A stretch of 16,467 nucleotides of DNA from Saccoglossus kowalevskii (lineage: Eukaryota > Hemichordata > Enteropneusta > Harrimaniidae). Below are positions 7,401 through 16,067 of the stretch, one piece after another. The DNA lies in contig NW_003108086.1 of NCBI RefSeq assembly GCF_000003605.2, forward strand, positions 8,757-25,223. The letters are read 5' to 3'. The translations under genes were made by a program, and so were the position numbers. Every line of letters starts with the position of its first letter. The stretch's first letter is position 1. Under the pieces are notes generated by a model. That model worked only from the letters and a program-made list of their open reading frames with translations. It was not told where the DNA came from and searched no databases.

Positions 7401-10400
7401 CTGGGAAATACAAAAACACTAACCTAAGACTACCATCTTTCAAACAGAATCGCCGGTCACACACATTTTTTTACAGCTCATGTGCCCGACAGGTAATCAC
7501 AGGTAGATATTCAATAAATAGTTACCACATATTCAGTTTTAATGACAAAGCGAAAATTGAAACTGAATAATATATAAAATACAAAATACAACATAAATCA
7601 AATGTCTTTTTGCAGACATTTTATAAACACTGCAAATGCAAAAAAAATCAAGTTCACTGAATTAGCTTTTTTAACTACCAGTAAACAAGTTTTGTCTAAT
7701 CTACATGGCAACCTTGAACATAAGGTAAAATAAAATCAATTAAAACACTGTGATCTAACTTTCATGGGACATTCTCTGACCAATCAACACCACTGTCTGG
7801 GTTAAACTCGCAATTCCAAGCTCAATGGTCAACATAAGGTTCTTTGATATCAGTGGTCGGTTTTCAAACCTTGTCATAAATATTCATAAGTTCATTATGC
7901 AGTGTAACATCATCCACCTGTGACTGTCATATTGCTTTGAACGCCTAAACAGCAACAATGCCAGCTAAGTAATGTCTCAAGATCATTACATGTAACTCGT
8001 ACTGGTGACAGCAGAATGTAAATGTTATGTGAACAATGGAAACAAGTCCCAAAACAGAATCAGTTGAACATGATATGCCAGTATTCCAGGTGCAGTTGAC
8101 TCACGACTGCACACCACTTGTGCATTATCCTATACATATATACCTCCTGATAGGTGTATATTTGTATGATGCCACGGAACATTCATATATTTACCCAGCT
8201 GACAACATAGATCAAAGATTGGTGCATGTCTTACCTGTGTTCTTTGTTTGTCATCTTTATCCAAGTACTGTGTAGATTGGAATGATAGAGTGATTTCCTC
8301 CAGACAGTGCATCAAATCATATGTCTGATGAGAACTAAATACAACTTGATCACATTCTAGTAATGGTAAAGCATCCGTCAAAAGAGTTAACCAAAATCTA
8401 GGGGAAAAAAGTGTAAGTGTCCACCTCTATGTAAGACCACCTGTCTATAGTGACCACTTTTACTGCAATTAGAAAAGCTGGATCTCATTCTGAATGTCAC
8501 TGCTCCAATACAGAGGCCAAGCTTCAGATTCCTCTATAATATATATCTTATTTCCACTCTAGCGTTCTTCAAACCAAATTATATGTGATGTACAAACACT
8601 AGTATTTTGAATAGAATAATGACAAAAAAAAACTTTTTTCATTGAACAGCTGATTGTAGATGACATGAAGTGACAAAGTTTCTCCCAACTTAAATACTTT
8701 TATGAGCTTACAATATGATGAATTTTAACAGATTTTAATTCCAACACATTCCTAACAAATAATATTTGAGGGCTTACATGAAAAAGCTAATTTTCTAATG
8801 TAAAATAAGTTGTTTATATTTGTTATGCATAGCAGAATGAAGTTTATGCTGGCAAAAAAAAATCCATGAACGTCACCTGTCAGTAAATCAGAACCCCAAA
8901 TCAAATTAAATCAGGAAAATTTCACTGCTACAGAATTTTCTGATTATTTTAAGCAGTTTAAGTAAACCTTGCTATGCTGTAATTAAGCTAACAAATAAAG
9001 TATGTACACCATAATCATAATTTTTACAGCATGTATGAGGTACTTACTTCTGTGGTGCTAGTTTGGCAGATAACAATGACAGCAATAGATTGGCCGCTTC
9101 TCTGAATTCACCGTGCTCATACATCTTATGAAATTCTCTGTATTTACCTGGAAGTTATCAGAATCAAAATGGTTTAACAAACCAATTTGAACAACCTCGC
9201 ATTAATGGAGATATCATTGGAAGCCTTGAAAGATGTAAAGTGTTATACACCAAATGTAAAATATTTGAATCAGAACTTTCTGCCAATAGCCGAACATTTT
9301 TATAGATTCAGTTACTACGTTCACGCTACAGGATCTCGGCACGTGCCGAAATTTTTAATCTGTTGTGTTTGCAGAGAGATTACAGCAGTTGCGTTCACGT
9401 TATTCGGGACCCACTTACATGGAAAATGATATGCATATGATGATAATAATAATTGTTATAGTGAAATTATATCCATTTGTTGCTATGGTCTTTATTACGA
9501 GCCATCGTGCACATGAACGGCAAAGAAGATTCGAAACATAAATATGCACCACTGACGACGGTTTGCATTCATTCCATTAATTACTATAGCATCCGACCAT
9601 ATACTAGTACAGTATATCTTAATTTCCTGTCATTTCATACTCGTATGAATCAACTTATGTTTTTCTTAAATTTACCACCGAGGGCGTGATATCGACTCGT
9701 GTCGGGCGTTCAGACAGCAAATCTCGGCACGTCCCGAGTTTTGGTCCCAAGCATCTATCGGGACCGAGATAGAGTTCTTTTCGGCACTTGCCGACTCGGT
9801 CCCGACTGTTCATATTTAAGTTTCGGCACGTGCCGACTCAGTCCCAAGTCTCGGCACGTGCTGAGATCTCTAACGTGAACGCCCCTTTTATGAATAAGAT
9901 ACTAAATCACTTTATCACAAAATCAAACATCTCCAGTAAACCAACAATTTGTCTTGGTCATTATGTATAGGAATACAAGCACTGGCATCTTTTATATTGA
10001 AGTATCATAGTCGTCATTTGGTGCCCATTTGAATTTCATGTGGACAAACAATTTTACATAGATTGCATGAGACCCACACCCATACACGTATACATAGTGG
10101 TAAAACTGCAATGCTCTCAAATTTTAATAAATTGAAGTATTATTGTGGAAGTATGTGTGAGGTTCAAAATCGGTACTCTGCACCATCGGAATGCGTCGGC
10201 GCATTTCCTGAATTAAGCATTGTGCGCCATCTACTTGCGCCACCATTCTGCGCCCCTCATTCTGCAAAAATGAGAAAATTTATACTGTGCCCTATTCTGG
10301 GCTCAAAATTAAGTTACAGCAATGATTTTCAATCCTGTTTATCAAAGCAATCAGGATGGTTTTATGTGAAATACTGTTATAACATTTTGTAAAGGCTTCG

Positions 10401-13400
10401 ACAAGCACAAAACTATTGGAAACAAACAAATCATTCTGCTCTCTTCATTTGCGTACAAACTATTTTTGTATTCAAGGACTCAATCTAGGTCAATTGTAAC
10501 AAAGTTTAAACAATGTTTTCATTCTTGATCTATTAATTTTAGTCCTTTTTTATTGAAATTGCCCGCTAGTTAGGCTGTCACTCTGCGCCATTGAAAAGCA
10601 ATGCAATGTTGTTTTATATGACGCAATCTAGGTCTACTCTTGCGTAGTTGAAACAATGTTTCATTTCATTGTACTCGTTCCACAGGACACTTCTTTTGTA
10701 TTTCATCATGAGATTTTATGAAGTTTCGATGCCAACAAAATCCAACTTCACACTTGCGTGTCTTTGCACTGTCTAGTATTTTACAAAAACAGACGTGCTC
10801 ATAGCTTCACACACACAACTGTAATTCACACGGCTTCATAGACACGCGATGAACAAAACGAGCAAAATTAAAATTCTCAAGACAGTAAATGTAATTACTT
10901 TGTCAGTTATTGATGTTGGTTTGCTTGGGAAGCCACAAACAAAATTGTAGCTGCCTAGTTTGCTACAATAAACATTGTTTTAAAACACTCACCCAGACTT
11001 CAAGTCTTGATAGCAAGAGTATTATTTGCGTTAAAAAAATTATTTCTTGATTTATGGAATGTACCCATAACTTTCAAATGCAGAAGTCGAAATAACATTG
11101 AATGTCATGTAAGTTGGTTTATTTTGCAGCGCAACCTCACTAGTATCTACAAAAATAAACAACCCAAGTTTAATTTGTGCGTAAAAGTTTCAATGACAAT
11201 GCAATGTTTATTCACCACCACTGGCAATGCATCTCTTTTGTTTGAATGACTGCGAAAAATTCAAATAATAAACAGTGTATAGATCCACAGTTACTAGTAA
11301 CCGTGATAGATCAGATTTTTTTTCCGTACTGGCTATTCGGATAATGACAACTAACGTATATAATTAATGTAATTATTATTTATGATGACTAAACTCATAC
11401 TATTTTCAACGTTAGTGTTTGTTAGTTGGGCCAATCAGTGTCCAAAAGTTGTGGTTACAAAATTTTTGAACTGTCTGAAAATCACCCAGGACCGGAAATG
11501 GCTGCGCCGACTTGTTTTGGGTCAGCATTATCAAAGCCGGAAACAGAAAGTCAGTAGAAGACAAATAATTTTGTTTTCGTTAGCGTTGTGAAAGTTGGTT
11601 AGCGTGAGGGAAAACAAAGGTGTTAATCCGAAAATTCATTGTCTATTCTTGTTTGTGTTTGGTCCAGGCAGCATTTGGATCGTCTTTAATCGTCTAGCTC
11701 TGTGTTTGAGAATATGTTATGCTCGTTTTCGAGAAAATAAAACATCTGTTGATCAAATTATCGTATATTTTTTATACTATTTAAAAGAACATTTGAGTGT
11801 TTTAGTTTCACAAATATCCTTAAAAAAACAAAAACGTTTTTCCGATAATTTCGAACTGTCTGGAAATCACCCAAGACTGCAAATGGTTGAATGCTTGCCT
11901 ACAAAGAACGAAATTACCGTATTTTTTTGTTTGTTGAATTGTGCTATTTTCAAGAAAGTTGGCATGTTTTAGTTTGGCAAATTAATTTACGAAAGTTGTT
12001 TTTTTTCGAAATGTCTGAAAATTGTTCTGTAAGTGCGTCTTTGGTGTCATATGTTAATCATCTCACCACTGCGTGAATTATGATTTTTGATTGGCCAAAT
12101 ACCTTTCGGCGAGAAAAAATGTTCTGTAATCTGCAAACACGCATTTTTAGCACCACGAATTTGATGACGCTCAAACTATTGCGAAATAAAAACAGAATTT
12201 TATCAGGGCCACTAAATCCTAAACAAGATAAACTGTACCATGACAGAATGATTGGGTGAGTGTGTAAACAGTGTATTTTTCCCGAGACAGTCGCGAGACA
12301 CTGTTTACAAAACACTACGATGTGGTGCATGTAACGGCCGTCAACACATTTTTGTCTCAAAATTGTCGTTTCTTTCTCGTTTTTACGATTCAACCACTCA
12401 AATCATATCCCAGATAATGAACTCTCAAAATATATGACTCAATGTTACGTTACCCCTTTGGAAACGAACAATTTTGTCGTTTTCATCTGCCGATCACTTT
12501 AATTTACTTCTTTCCAATAGCTTCGTACTTATTTCCCAGAAATGTTATACAACTGTATTTCACTGGAAACACCCCAATTGCATTGATACACAGGCTTGAA
12601 AATCATTGCCGTCTACGAGTCTATAATTTTACATTTTTAAAAAGCTGGAACTCAGAATAGGGCACAGTATGAATTTTCTTGATGGCGCAGAATGAGGGGC
12701 GCAGAATGGTGGCGCACAATGTTTATTTTGAGAAATGCGTTGGCGCATTCCGGTACCGATTTTGATCCCCTCACATACCTCTATTGTGTGAATACACATG
12801 TTGATTTTAGTTCTTTCCGGGACACAAAATAGTATTTTATTGCTTTGTTTATCCTATCGCATAGACGTGAGCTCACGCTTTCATCAGACATAAAATACGA
12901 CATAGTGAAACCATAATTCAGTGATTAACAGGATTAAAACTTACCAAGGAATGTGAGTCTATCACTGAGGAGCATAGCTGGCCCTAGATTATCTATGAGA
13001 TCCAGATTTGAAAATCCACCTCTGCTACTGTACTCTGATAAGAACTTCTCTGATAGGAATGTAGCAAAGGCTCTATCTTTTGAACGTATACACCACGATA
13101 ATGCCGTCCCCAATCGATCATTCTGTAATGCTTTCATACCCATCTCTTTACATATGCTATGAGCTGGAAGCAGAATGCATACTTTATTACTGGGGATACA
13201 CTGATCCAGTCAGGAAATAAAGAGAGCAAAACATTAATTTGTCTAATAGCATATTTACCACAGGCATGTTTCATTCTGCATCTATATATTTCAAGAACAT
13301 GTGATGACACTGCCTGCCAACCCTGTAAATCTCTAATTCATCATGTCCCTCTCTCCCCATCACATAAAGCACAATATACATATCACACAAACACTATTGG

Positions 13401-14432
13401 TGAGCAGTATAAACAAATTGTTAGGCCAGAAAAACAAAAGAAAATCTGTTGAAATTTAAAAATGATGCTTTTATTTTTAGAAAAAACAACAACAAAAAGT
13501 AAATAATGATGACCAAGACACTTTTCCCCTAATTCAGCCAAATGTAATGTATTTTTACCTTAAACAATTCGCAGGAACACAATTTTGAGACAGATAGTGG
13601 AAAAGAAATTACACCTTACCTTGCAGCTCCATGCCTCTTTTTTCACATGCTCTCAGTACTTTCAGAGCCTTTCTTTCAGTCTGTATAGGTATTCTTTCAA
13701 TGTACAGTTCTAAATAATGTCTGGGTAGAAAACAACATTTTGTCATTACCGGTACTACATTTTTATTTTTGTTTATAATTTTAATGTTGCTTTTCAACTA
13801 CCGGTACTGTCAATATACTATAGTATCTGAAAATCATGTACTAGTAGTGCATGTCTACGTAATTGAGCTAGTTTTCAAAGATATAAACCATTTTTCAGAA
13901 TCAACTAGTCAGGGTCAGGCTGCAATTCAACAAACAAAAGGACATCGCATATATGCTGGGAGCATTCCAACAAATATGAAGCAAAATGTTATGCCATCTC
14001 TGTGTGATTTCTGTAAAAATAGAAATGATGCTCTCACCTTCCAACTTCTGGGCAATGATCTAGATAATCCATACCAATCTGCCACAAACTTTGGGGAGAA
14101 TACAAATGTAGTTTAAAATACAATGGCATCACATTGCCCACACTGTAACGATTTTCACCAGTATAATACATTAAATTGCCATTTAATAGATTGATGGCAC
14201 AGCCCTGTCATGTAGTCCCAAACATGAATATGTTCTTGTGGCATATTGCACTATGAGTCAGCAATTGAACTTGCAATTTAAATTTGAGACAACAGTGACA
14301 TTCAATTTCCGACACTGTCACCTGGCACATAAAAAGAAAACAAGTCTGAAATATACACTATACTACCTTTCATGTGACATCAGACTTGTTGCATACTCCA
14401 GTAGTAAGAATTCTCTCAAATTGGAACCAAAA
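7293..14432 (-). CDS. NUP85: nucleoporin NUP85, C-terminal part (7 exons, 5' partial)
   Basis: Exons, in transcript order: 14432-14367, 14088-14038, 13720-13620, 13163-12945, 9147-9048, 8397-8235 and 7400-7293. Together they give 268 residues and a TAG stop. NUP85 is a scaffold subunit of the Y (Nup107-160) complex on both faces of the nuclear pore; it forms an ACE1-type helical solenoid that pairs with Seh1. What is seen: successive conserved NUP85 blocks [104 protein letters not shown] and [18 protein letters not shown], all in the family's order. All six introns are GT-AG and all phases close. Vertebrate NUP85 is about 650 residues, so the N-terminal ~60% lies beyond 16467 or in exons I could not find. 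The 3.8-kb and upstream introns carry large repeats. The identification comes from remembered family sequence. Confidence 0.95.
7401..8234 (-). other. NUP85 last intron (834 bp)
   Basis: Bounded by gtaaga and tttcccag on the - strand. A 16-codon exon-like stretch (about 7919-7872) has a weak donor and was not accepted. The + strand open frame at 8036-8275 runs from the intron into exon antisense sequence and has no motif. Confidence 0.75.
8235..8397 (-). CDS. NUP85: NUP85 exon ([14 protein letters not shown] block)
   Basis: The acceptor is tcccctag and the donor is cacag|gtaaga. It holds 54 codons: [14 protein letters not shown], then [18 protein letters not shown] and a variable acidic or basic tail KDDKQRTQ. 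It matches the family block [13 protein letters not shown]....F....TYELM.CLE. It ends in phase 0. Confidence 0.94.
8398..9047 (-). other. NUP85 intron (650 bp)
   Basis: It lies between the exons ending at 9048 and starting at 8397. It holds a short GACCAC-based repeat near 8418-8461 and is otherwise AT-rich and featureless. Confidence 0.75.
8418..8461 (+). repeat. short degenerate tandem repeat of (T/G)NCCAC words
   Basis: GTCCACCTCTATGTAA, GACCACCTGTCTATAGT and GACCACTTTTACTG follow one another at about 17-base spacing. Similar GACCACCTGTCTATA repeats are common in marine invertebrate genomes; that comparison is from memory. Confidence 0.45.
9048..9147 (-). CDS. NUP85: NUP85 exon ([13 protein letters not shown] block)
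   Basis: The acceptor is aacttccag and the donor is agaa|gtaagt. Peptide: [14 protein letters not shown], then [18 protein letters not shown]. It matches GKYREFH..Y.......AA.LLLSL of NUP85. It is an isolated 100-base exon between a 3.8-kb and a 0.65-kb intron. Confidence 0.92.
9318..9881. mobile_element. inverted-repeat element with CACGTG palindromes (~564 bp)
   Basis: Left CGTTCACGCTACAG.ATCTCGG (from 9318) and the complement of the right end CGTTCACGTTAGAG.ATCTCAG (to 9881) match over about 36 bp, including GCACGTGCCGA. A further CGTTCACGTTA occurs at 9392. Inside the right half, 14-bp near-palindromes of type TCGGCACGTGCCGA recur at 9724, 9781, 9823 and 9851, alternating with CGGTCCC or GGGACCG words. 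No convincing target duplication and no coding capacity are seen, so this is a non-autonomous element of unknown class. Confidence 0.7.
9724..9864. repeat. array of TCGGCACGTGCCGA-type palindromes
   Basis: Four copies lie at 9724-9737, 9781-9794, 9823-9836 (perfect) and 9851-9864; a fifth perfect copy is at 9336-9349 in the left arm. Each carries CACGTG or a one-base variant. GGTCCC, GGGACC and AGTCCC words fall between them. Such an array could serve as a transposase site or a cruciform, but that is inference. Confidence 0.75.
10141..10440 (+). repeat. left terminal inverted repeat of the 2.65-kb element
   Basis: It pairs with 12480-12790. It differs by two small insertions: about 9 bases after TCGGTA, and about 10 bases (TCTACTTGCG) after GTGCGCCA. 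Similarity fades inward beyond about 10420. Confidence 0.75.
10481..10670 (+). repeat. direct repeat pair inside the 2.65-kb element
   Basis: CAATCTAGGT occurs at 10481 and 10624, 143 bases apart. Each is followed by similar TTGAAACAATGTTTCAT or TTTAAACAATGTTTTCAT phrases. Confidence 0.55.
11397..12035 (+). repeat. three degenerate internal repeats in the 2.65-kb element
   Basis: The phrase GAACTGTCTG(A/G)AAATCACCCA occurs at 11468 and 11853, and a shorter form GAAATGTCTGAAAAT at 12008. Each is preceded by a TGTTTTAGTTT- or TGTTAGTTGGG-like stretch and a T- or A-rich spacer. Units are about 70-95 bases and strongly diverged. Confidence 0.55.
12480..12790 (-). repeat. right terminal inverted repeat of the 2.65-kb element
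   Basis: Reverse complement partner of 10141-10440. It carries tandem GCGCAGAATG words at about 12685-12712. Confidence 0.75.
12945..13163 (-). CDS. NUP85: NUP85 exon (largest in the window)
   Basis: The acceptor is gcttccag and the donor is cttg|gtaagt. It holds 72 codons with split Ala and Gly codons at the ends. Conserved blocks are [16 protein letters not shown] and [21 protein letters not shown] 3.8-kb intron with two inverted-repeat elements follows it. Confidence 0.95.
13164..13619 (-). other. NUP85 intron (456 bp)
   Basis: Bounded by gtaagg and gcttccag on the - strand. The + strand open frame at 13159-13452 lies within it and has no recognisable domain. Confidence 0.75.
13620..13720 (-). 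CDS. NUP85: NUP85 exon ([11 protein letters not shown] block)
   Basis: The acceptor is tctacccag and the donor is caag|gtaagg. It holds 33 codons: [15 protein letters not shown], then [18 protein letters not shown]. The LE..IERIP..TE.KALKVLR block is highly conserved in animal NUP85. Confidence 0.93.
13721..14037 (-). other. NUP85 intron (317 bp)
   Basis: Bounded by gtgaga and tctacccag on the - strand. The decamer TACCGGTACT occurs twice, near 13747 and 13800; nothing else is notable. Confidence 0.75.
14038..14088 (-). CDS. NUP85: NUP85 exon ([16 protein letters not shown])
   Basis: This 51-base exon has acceptor ctccccaaag and donor gaag|gtgaga. It encodes [16 protein letters not shown] with split Ser and Arg codons at its ends, matching the SLWQ..DY...CPE.GR block of NUP85. 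Confidence 0.88.
14367..14432 (-). CDS. NUP85: NUP85 exon ([13 protein letters not shown] block)
   Basis: On the - strand the acceptor is cttctag and the donor is gaaag|gtagta. The exon has one base, 21 codons, then AG, which joins T of the next exon to give Ser. Peptide: [13 protein letters not shown], then ATSLMSHE. The exon is too short to show as a started ORF. The 33-bp minisatellite begins less than 60 bases upstream of its acceptor. Confidence 0.88.
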
Positions 14433-14474
14433 CTAGAAGATGAATATAATCAGTTTGTTACAAACGCTCTCATT

Positions 14475-16067
14475 CTTCACATGGTTGAGAATATCGCAAT
14501 GGATACATAATGGCTGTGCGGCGATATCGGAATAGATACATAATGTCTGTGCAGCGATATCGCAATGGATACATAATGGCTGTGAGGCAATATCGCAATG
14601 GATGCATAATGGCTGTGCAGCGATATCGCAATGAATACACAACGGCTGTGCGGCGATATCCCAATGGATACATAATGGCTGTGTGGCGATATCGCAATGA
14701 ATACATAATGGCTGTGCGGCAATATCGCAATGGAAACATAATGGCTGTGCGGCGATATTGCAATGAATACATAATGGCTATGTGGCGATATTGCAATGGA
14801 TACATAATGGCTGTGCAGCGATATCGTAATGGATACATAATGGCTGTGCGGCGATATCACAATGGATACATAATGGCTGTGTGGCGATATCACAATGGAT
14901 ACATAATGGCTGTGCGGCGATATCGCAATGAATACATAATGGCTGTACAGCAATACCTCAATGGATACATAATGGCTGTACAGCGATATCGTAATGGATA
15001 CATAATGGCTGTGCGGTGATATCACAATGGGTACATAATGGCTGTGCAGCGATATCACAATGAATACATAATGGCTATGTGGCGATATCACAATGGATAC
15101 ATAATGGCTGTGCGGCGATATCGCAATGAATACATAATGGCTGTACAGCAATACCTCAATGGATACATAATGGCTGTACAGCGATATCGTAATGGATACA
15201 TAATGGCTGTGCGGTGATATCACAATGGGTACATAATGGCTGTGCAGCGATATCACAATGAATACATAATGGCTATGTGGCAATATTGCAATGGATACAT
15301 AATGGCTGTACAGCGATATCGCAATGGAAACATAATGGCTGTGCGGCGATATCGCAATGAATACATAATGGCTATGCGGCGATATCACAATGGATACATA
15401 ATGGCTGTGCAGCGATATCGTAATGGATACATAATGGCTGTGCGGCGATATCACAATGGATACATAATGGCTGTGCGGCGATATCGCAATGAATACATAA
15501 TGGCTATGTGGCAATATTGCAATGGATACATAATGGCTGTACAGCAATACCTCAATGGATACATAATGGCTGTACAGCGATATCGTAATGGATACATAAT
15601 GGCTGTGCGGTGATATCACAATAGGTACATAATGGCTGTGCAGCGATATCACAATGAATACATAATGGCTATGTGGCAATGTTGCAATGGATACATAATG
15701 GCTGTACAGCGATATCGCAATGGATACATAATGGCTGTGCGGCGATATCGCAATGGATACATAATGGCTGTGCAGCGATATCACAATGGATACATAATGG
15801 CTGTGCAGCGATATCACAATGGGTACATAATGGCTGTGCGGCGATATCGCAATGAATACATAATGGCTATGTGGCGATATTGCAATGGATACATAATGGC
15901 TGTGCAGCGATATTGCAATGGATACATAATGGCTGTGTGGCGATATTGCAATGGAAACATAACGGCTGTACAGCAATACCTCAATGGATACATAATGGCT
16001 GTACAGCAATATCGCACTGGATGCATAATGGCTGTGCGGCGATAGTATCAACCATTGCACAGTGAAG
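14475..16067. mobile_element. possible inverted-repeat element enclosing the minisatellite
   Basis: The left flank CTTCAC then ATGGTTGAGAATATCGC (14475-14497) is matched in reverse complement on the right by CTTCAC, six extra bases, then ATGGTTGATACTATCGC (16067-16039). Inverted flanks on both sides suggest that the array expanded inside a small inverted-repeat element. No target duplication was identified. Confidence 0.45.
14490..16045. repeat. 33-bp minisatellite, about 47 copies, in a NUP85 intron
   Basis: The unit starts ATGGCTGTGCGGCGATATCG and ends CAATGGATACATA (33 bases), and repeats without spacers. It contains the 10-bp palindrome GCGATATCGC. Variants cluster at its CpG sites. Because 33 is a multiple of three and the common unit has no stop in several frames, long open frames appear on both strands: + frame MAVRRYRNGYI repeats broken by CGG-TGA variants, and a 531-residue - frame (16072-14477). 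Variant units recur at 198 and 396 bases, showing higher-order copying. It lies directly upstream of the NUP85 exon at 14432, and so should be transcribed in that intron if the gene extends past the window. Confidence 0.95.

Larger units (their letters stand above)
10141..12790. mobile_element. foldback-like element with long terminal inverted repeats (~2.65 kb)
   Basis: The sequence from 10141 inward is repeated in reverse complement from ~12790 inward for at least 270 bases. Shared blocks include TCAAAATCGGTA, GGAATGCG, CGCATTTC, CATTGTGCGCCA, CCATTCTGCGCCCCTCATTC, ATACTGTGCCCTATTCTG, GCAATGATTTTCAA and GTGAAATAC. The arms differ by indels, so they are not a recent palindromic artefact. Subterminal TTCTGCGCC words recur. 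The interior contains open frames of up to 125 residues without transposase motifs, degenerate internal repeats and a 12-bp palindrome GTTACTAGTAAC at 11290. I could not fix the exact ends or a target duplication. It is non-autonomous or decayed, superfamily unknown. Confidence 0.8.
9148..12944 (-). other. NUP85 large intron (3,797 bp) filled by two inverted-repeat elements
   Basis: It runs from donor gtaagt at 12944 to acceptor ttccag at 9148. About 85% of it is accounted for by the elements at 9318-9881 and ~10141-12790. No exon was found. The open frames inside do not resemble known proteins. Confidence 0.8.

Noticed and set aside
7334-7570. 78-residue + strand open frame
   Set aside because: It runs antisense across the NUP85 terminal exon, whose - strand peptide has clear family conservation and good splice sites.
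7872-7919. Possible extra 16-codon NUP85 microexon ([16 protein letters not shown]) on the - strand
   Set aside because: It would keep frame and sits in a variable part of NUP85, but its donor (AAG|GTTTGA) and pyrimidine tract are weak and the peptide has no family match. RNA reads joining 8235 to 7919 would revive it.
8036-8275. 79-residue + strand open frame
   Set aside because: It covers the NUP85 last intron and the antisense of the exon at 8235; no motif and no splice support.
10155-10175. GGTTCAAAATC resembling a tRNA B box
   Set aside because: No A box, acceptor stem or cloverleaf can be drawn around it, and the right arm of the same element has a changed version (GGGATCAAAATC).
11595-11972. 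125-residue + strand open frame inside the 2.65-kb element as a transposase
   Set aside because: No DDE/DDD spacing, zinc finger or other transposase feature is visible. Its second half is one of the element's own degenerate internal repeats.
12953-13162. 69-residue + strand open frame
   Set aside because: Exact antisense shadow of the largest NUP85 exon.
14490-16045. CRISPR-like array
   Set aside because: Units are head-to-tail without unique spacers, and the window is clearly animal nuclear DNA with spliced genes.
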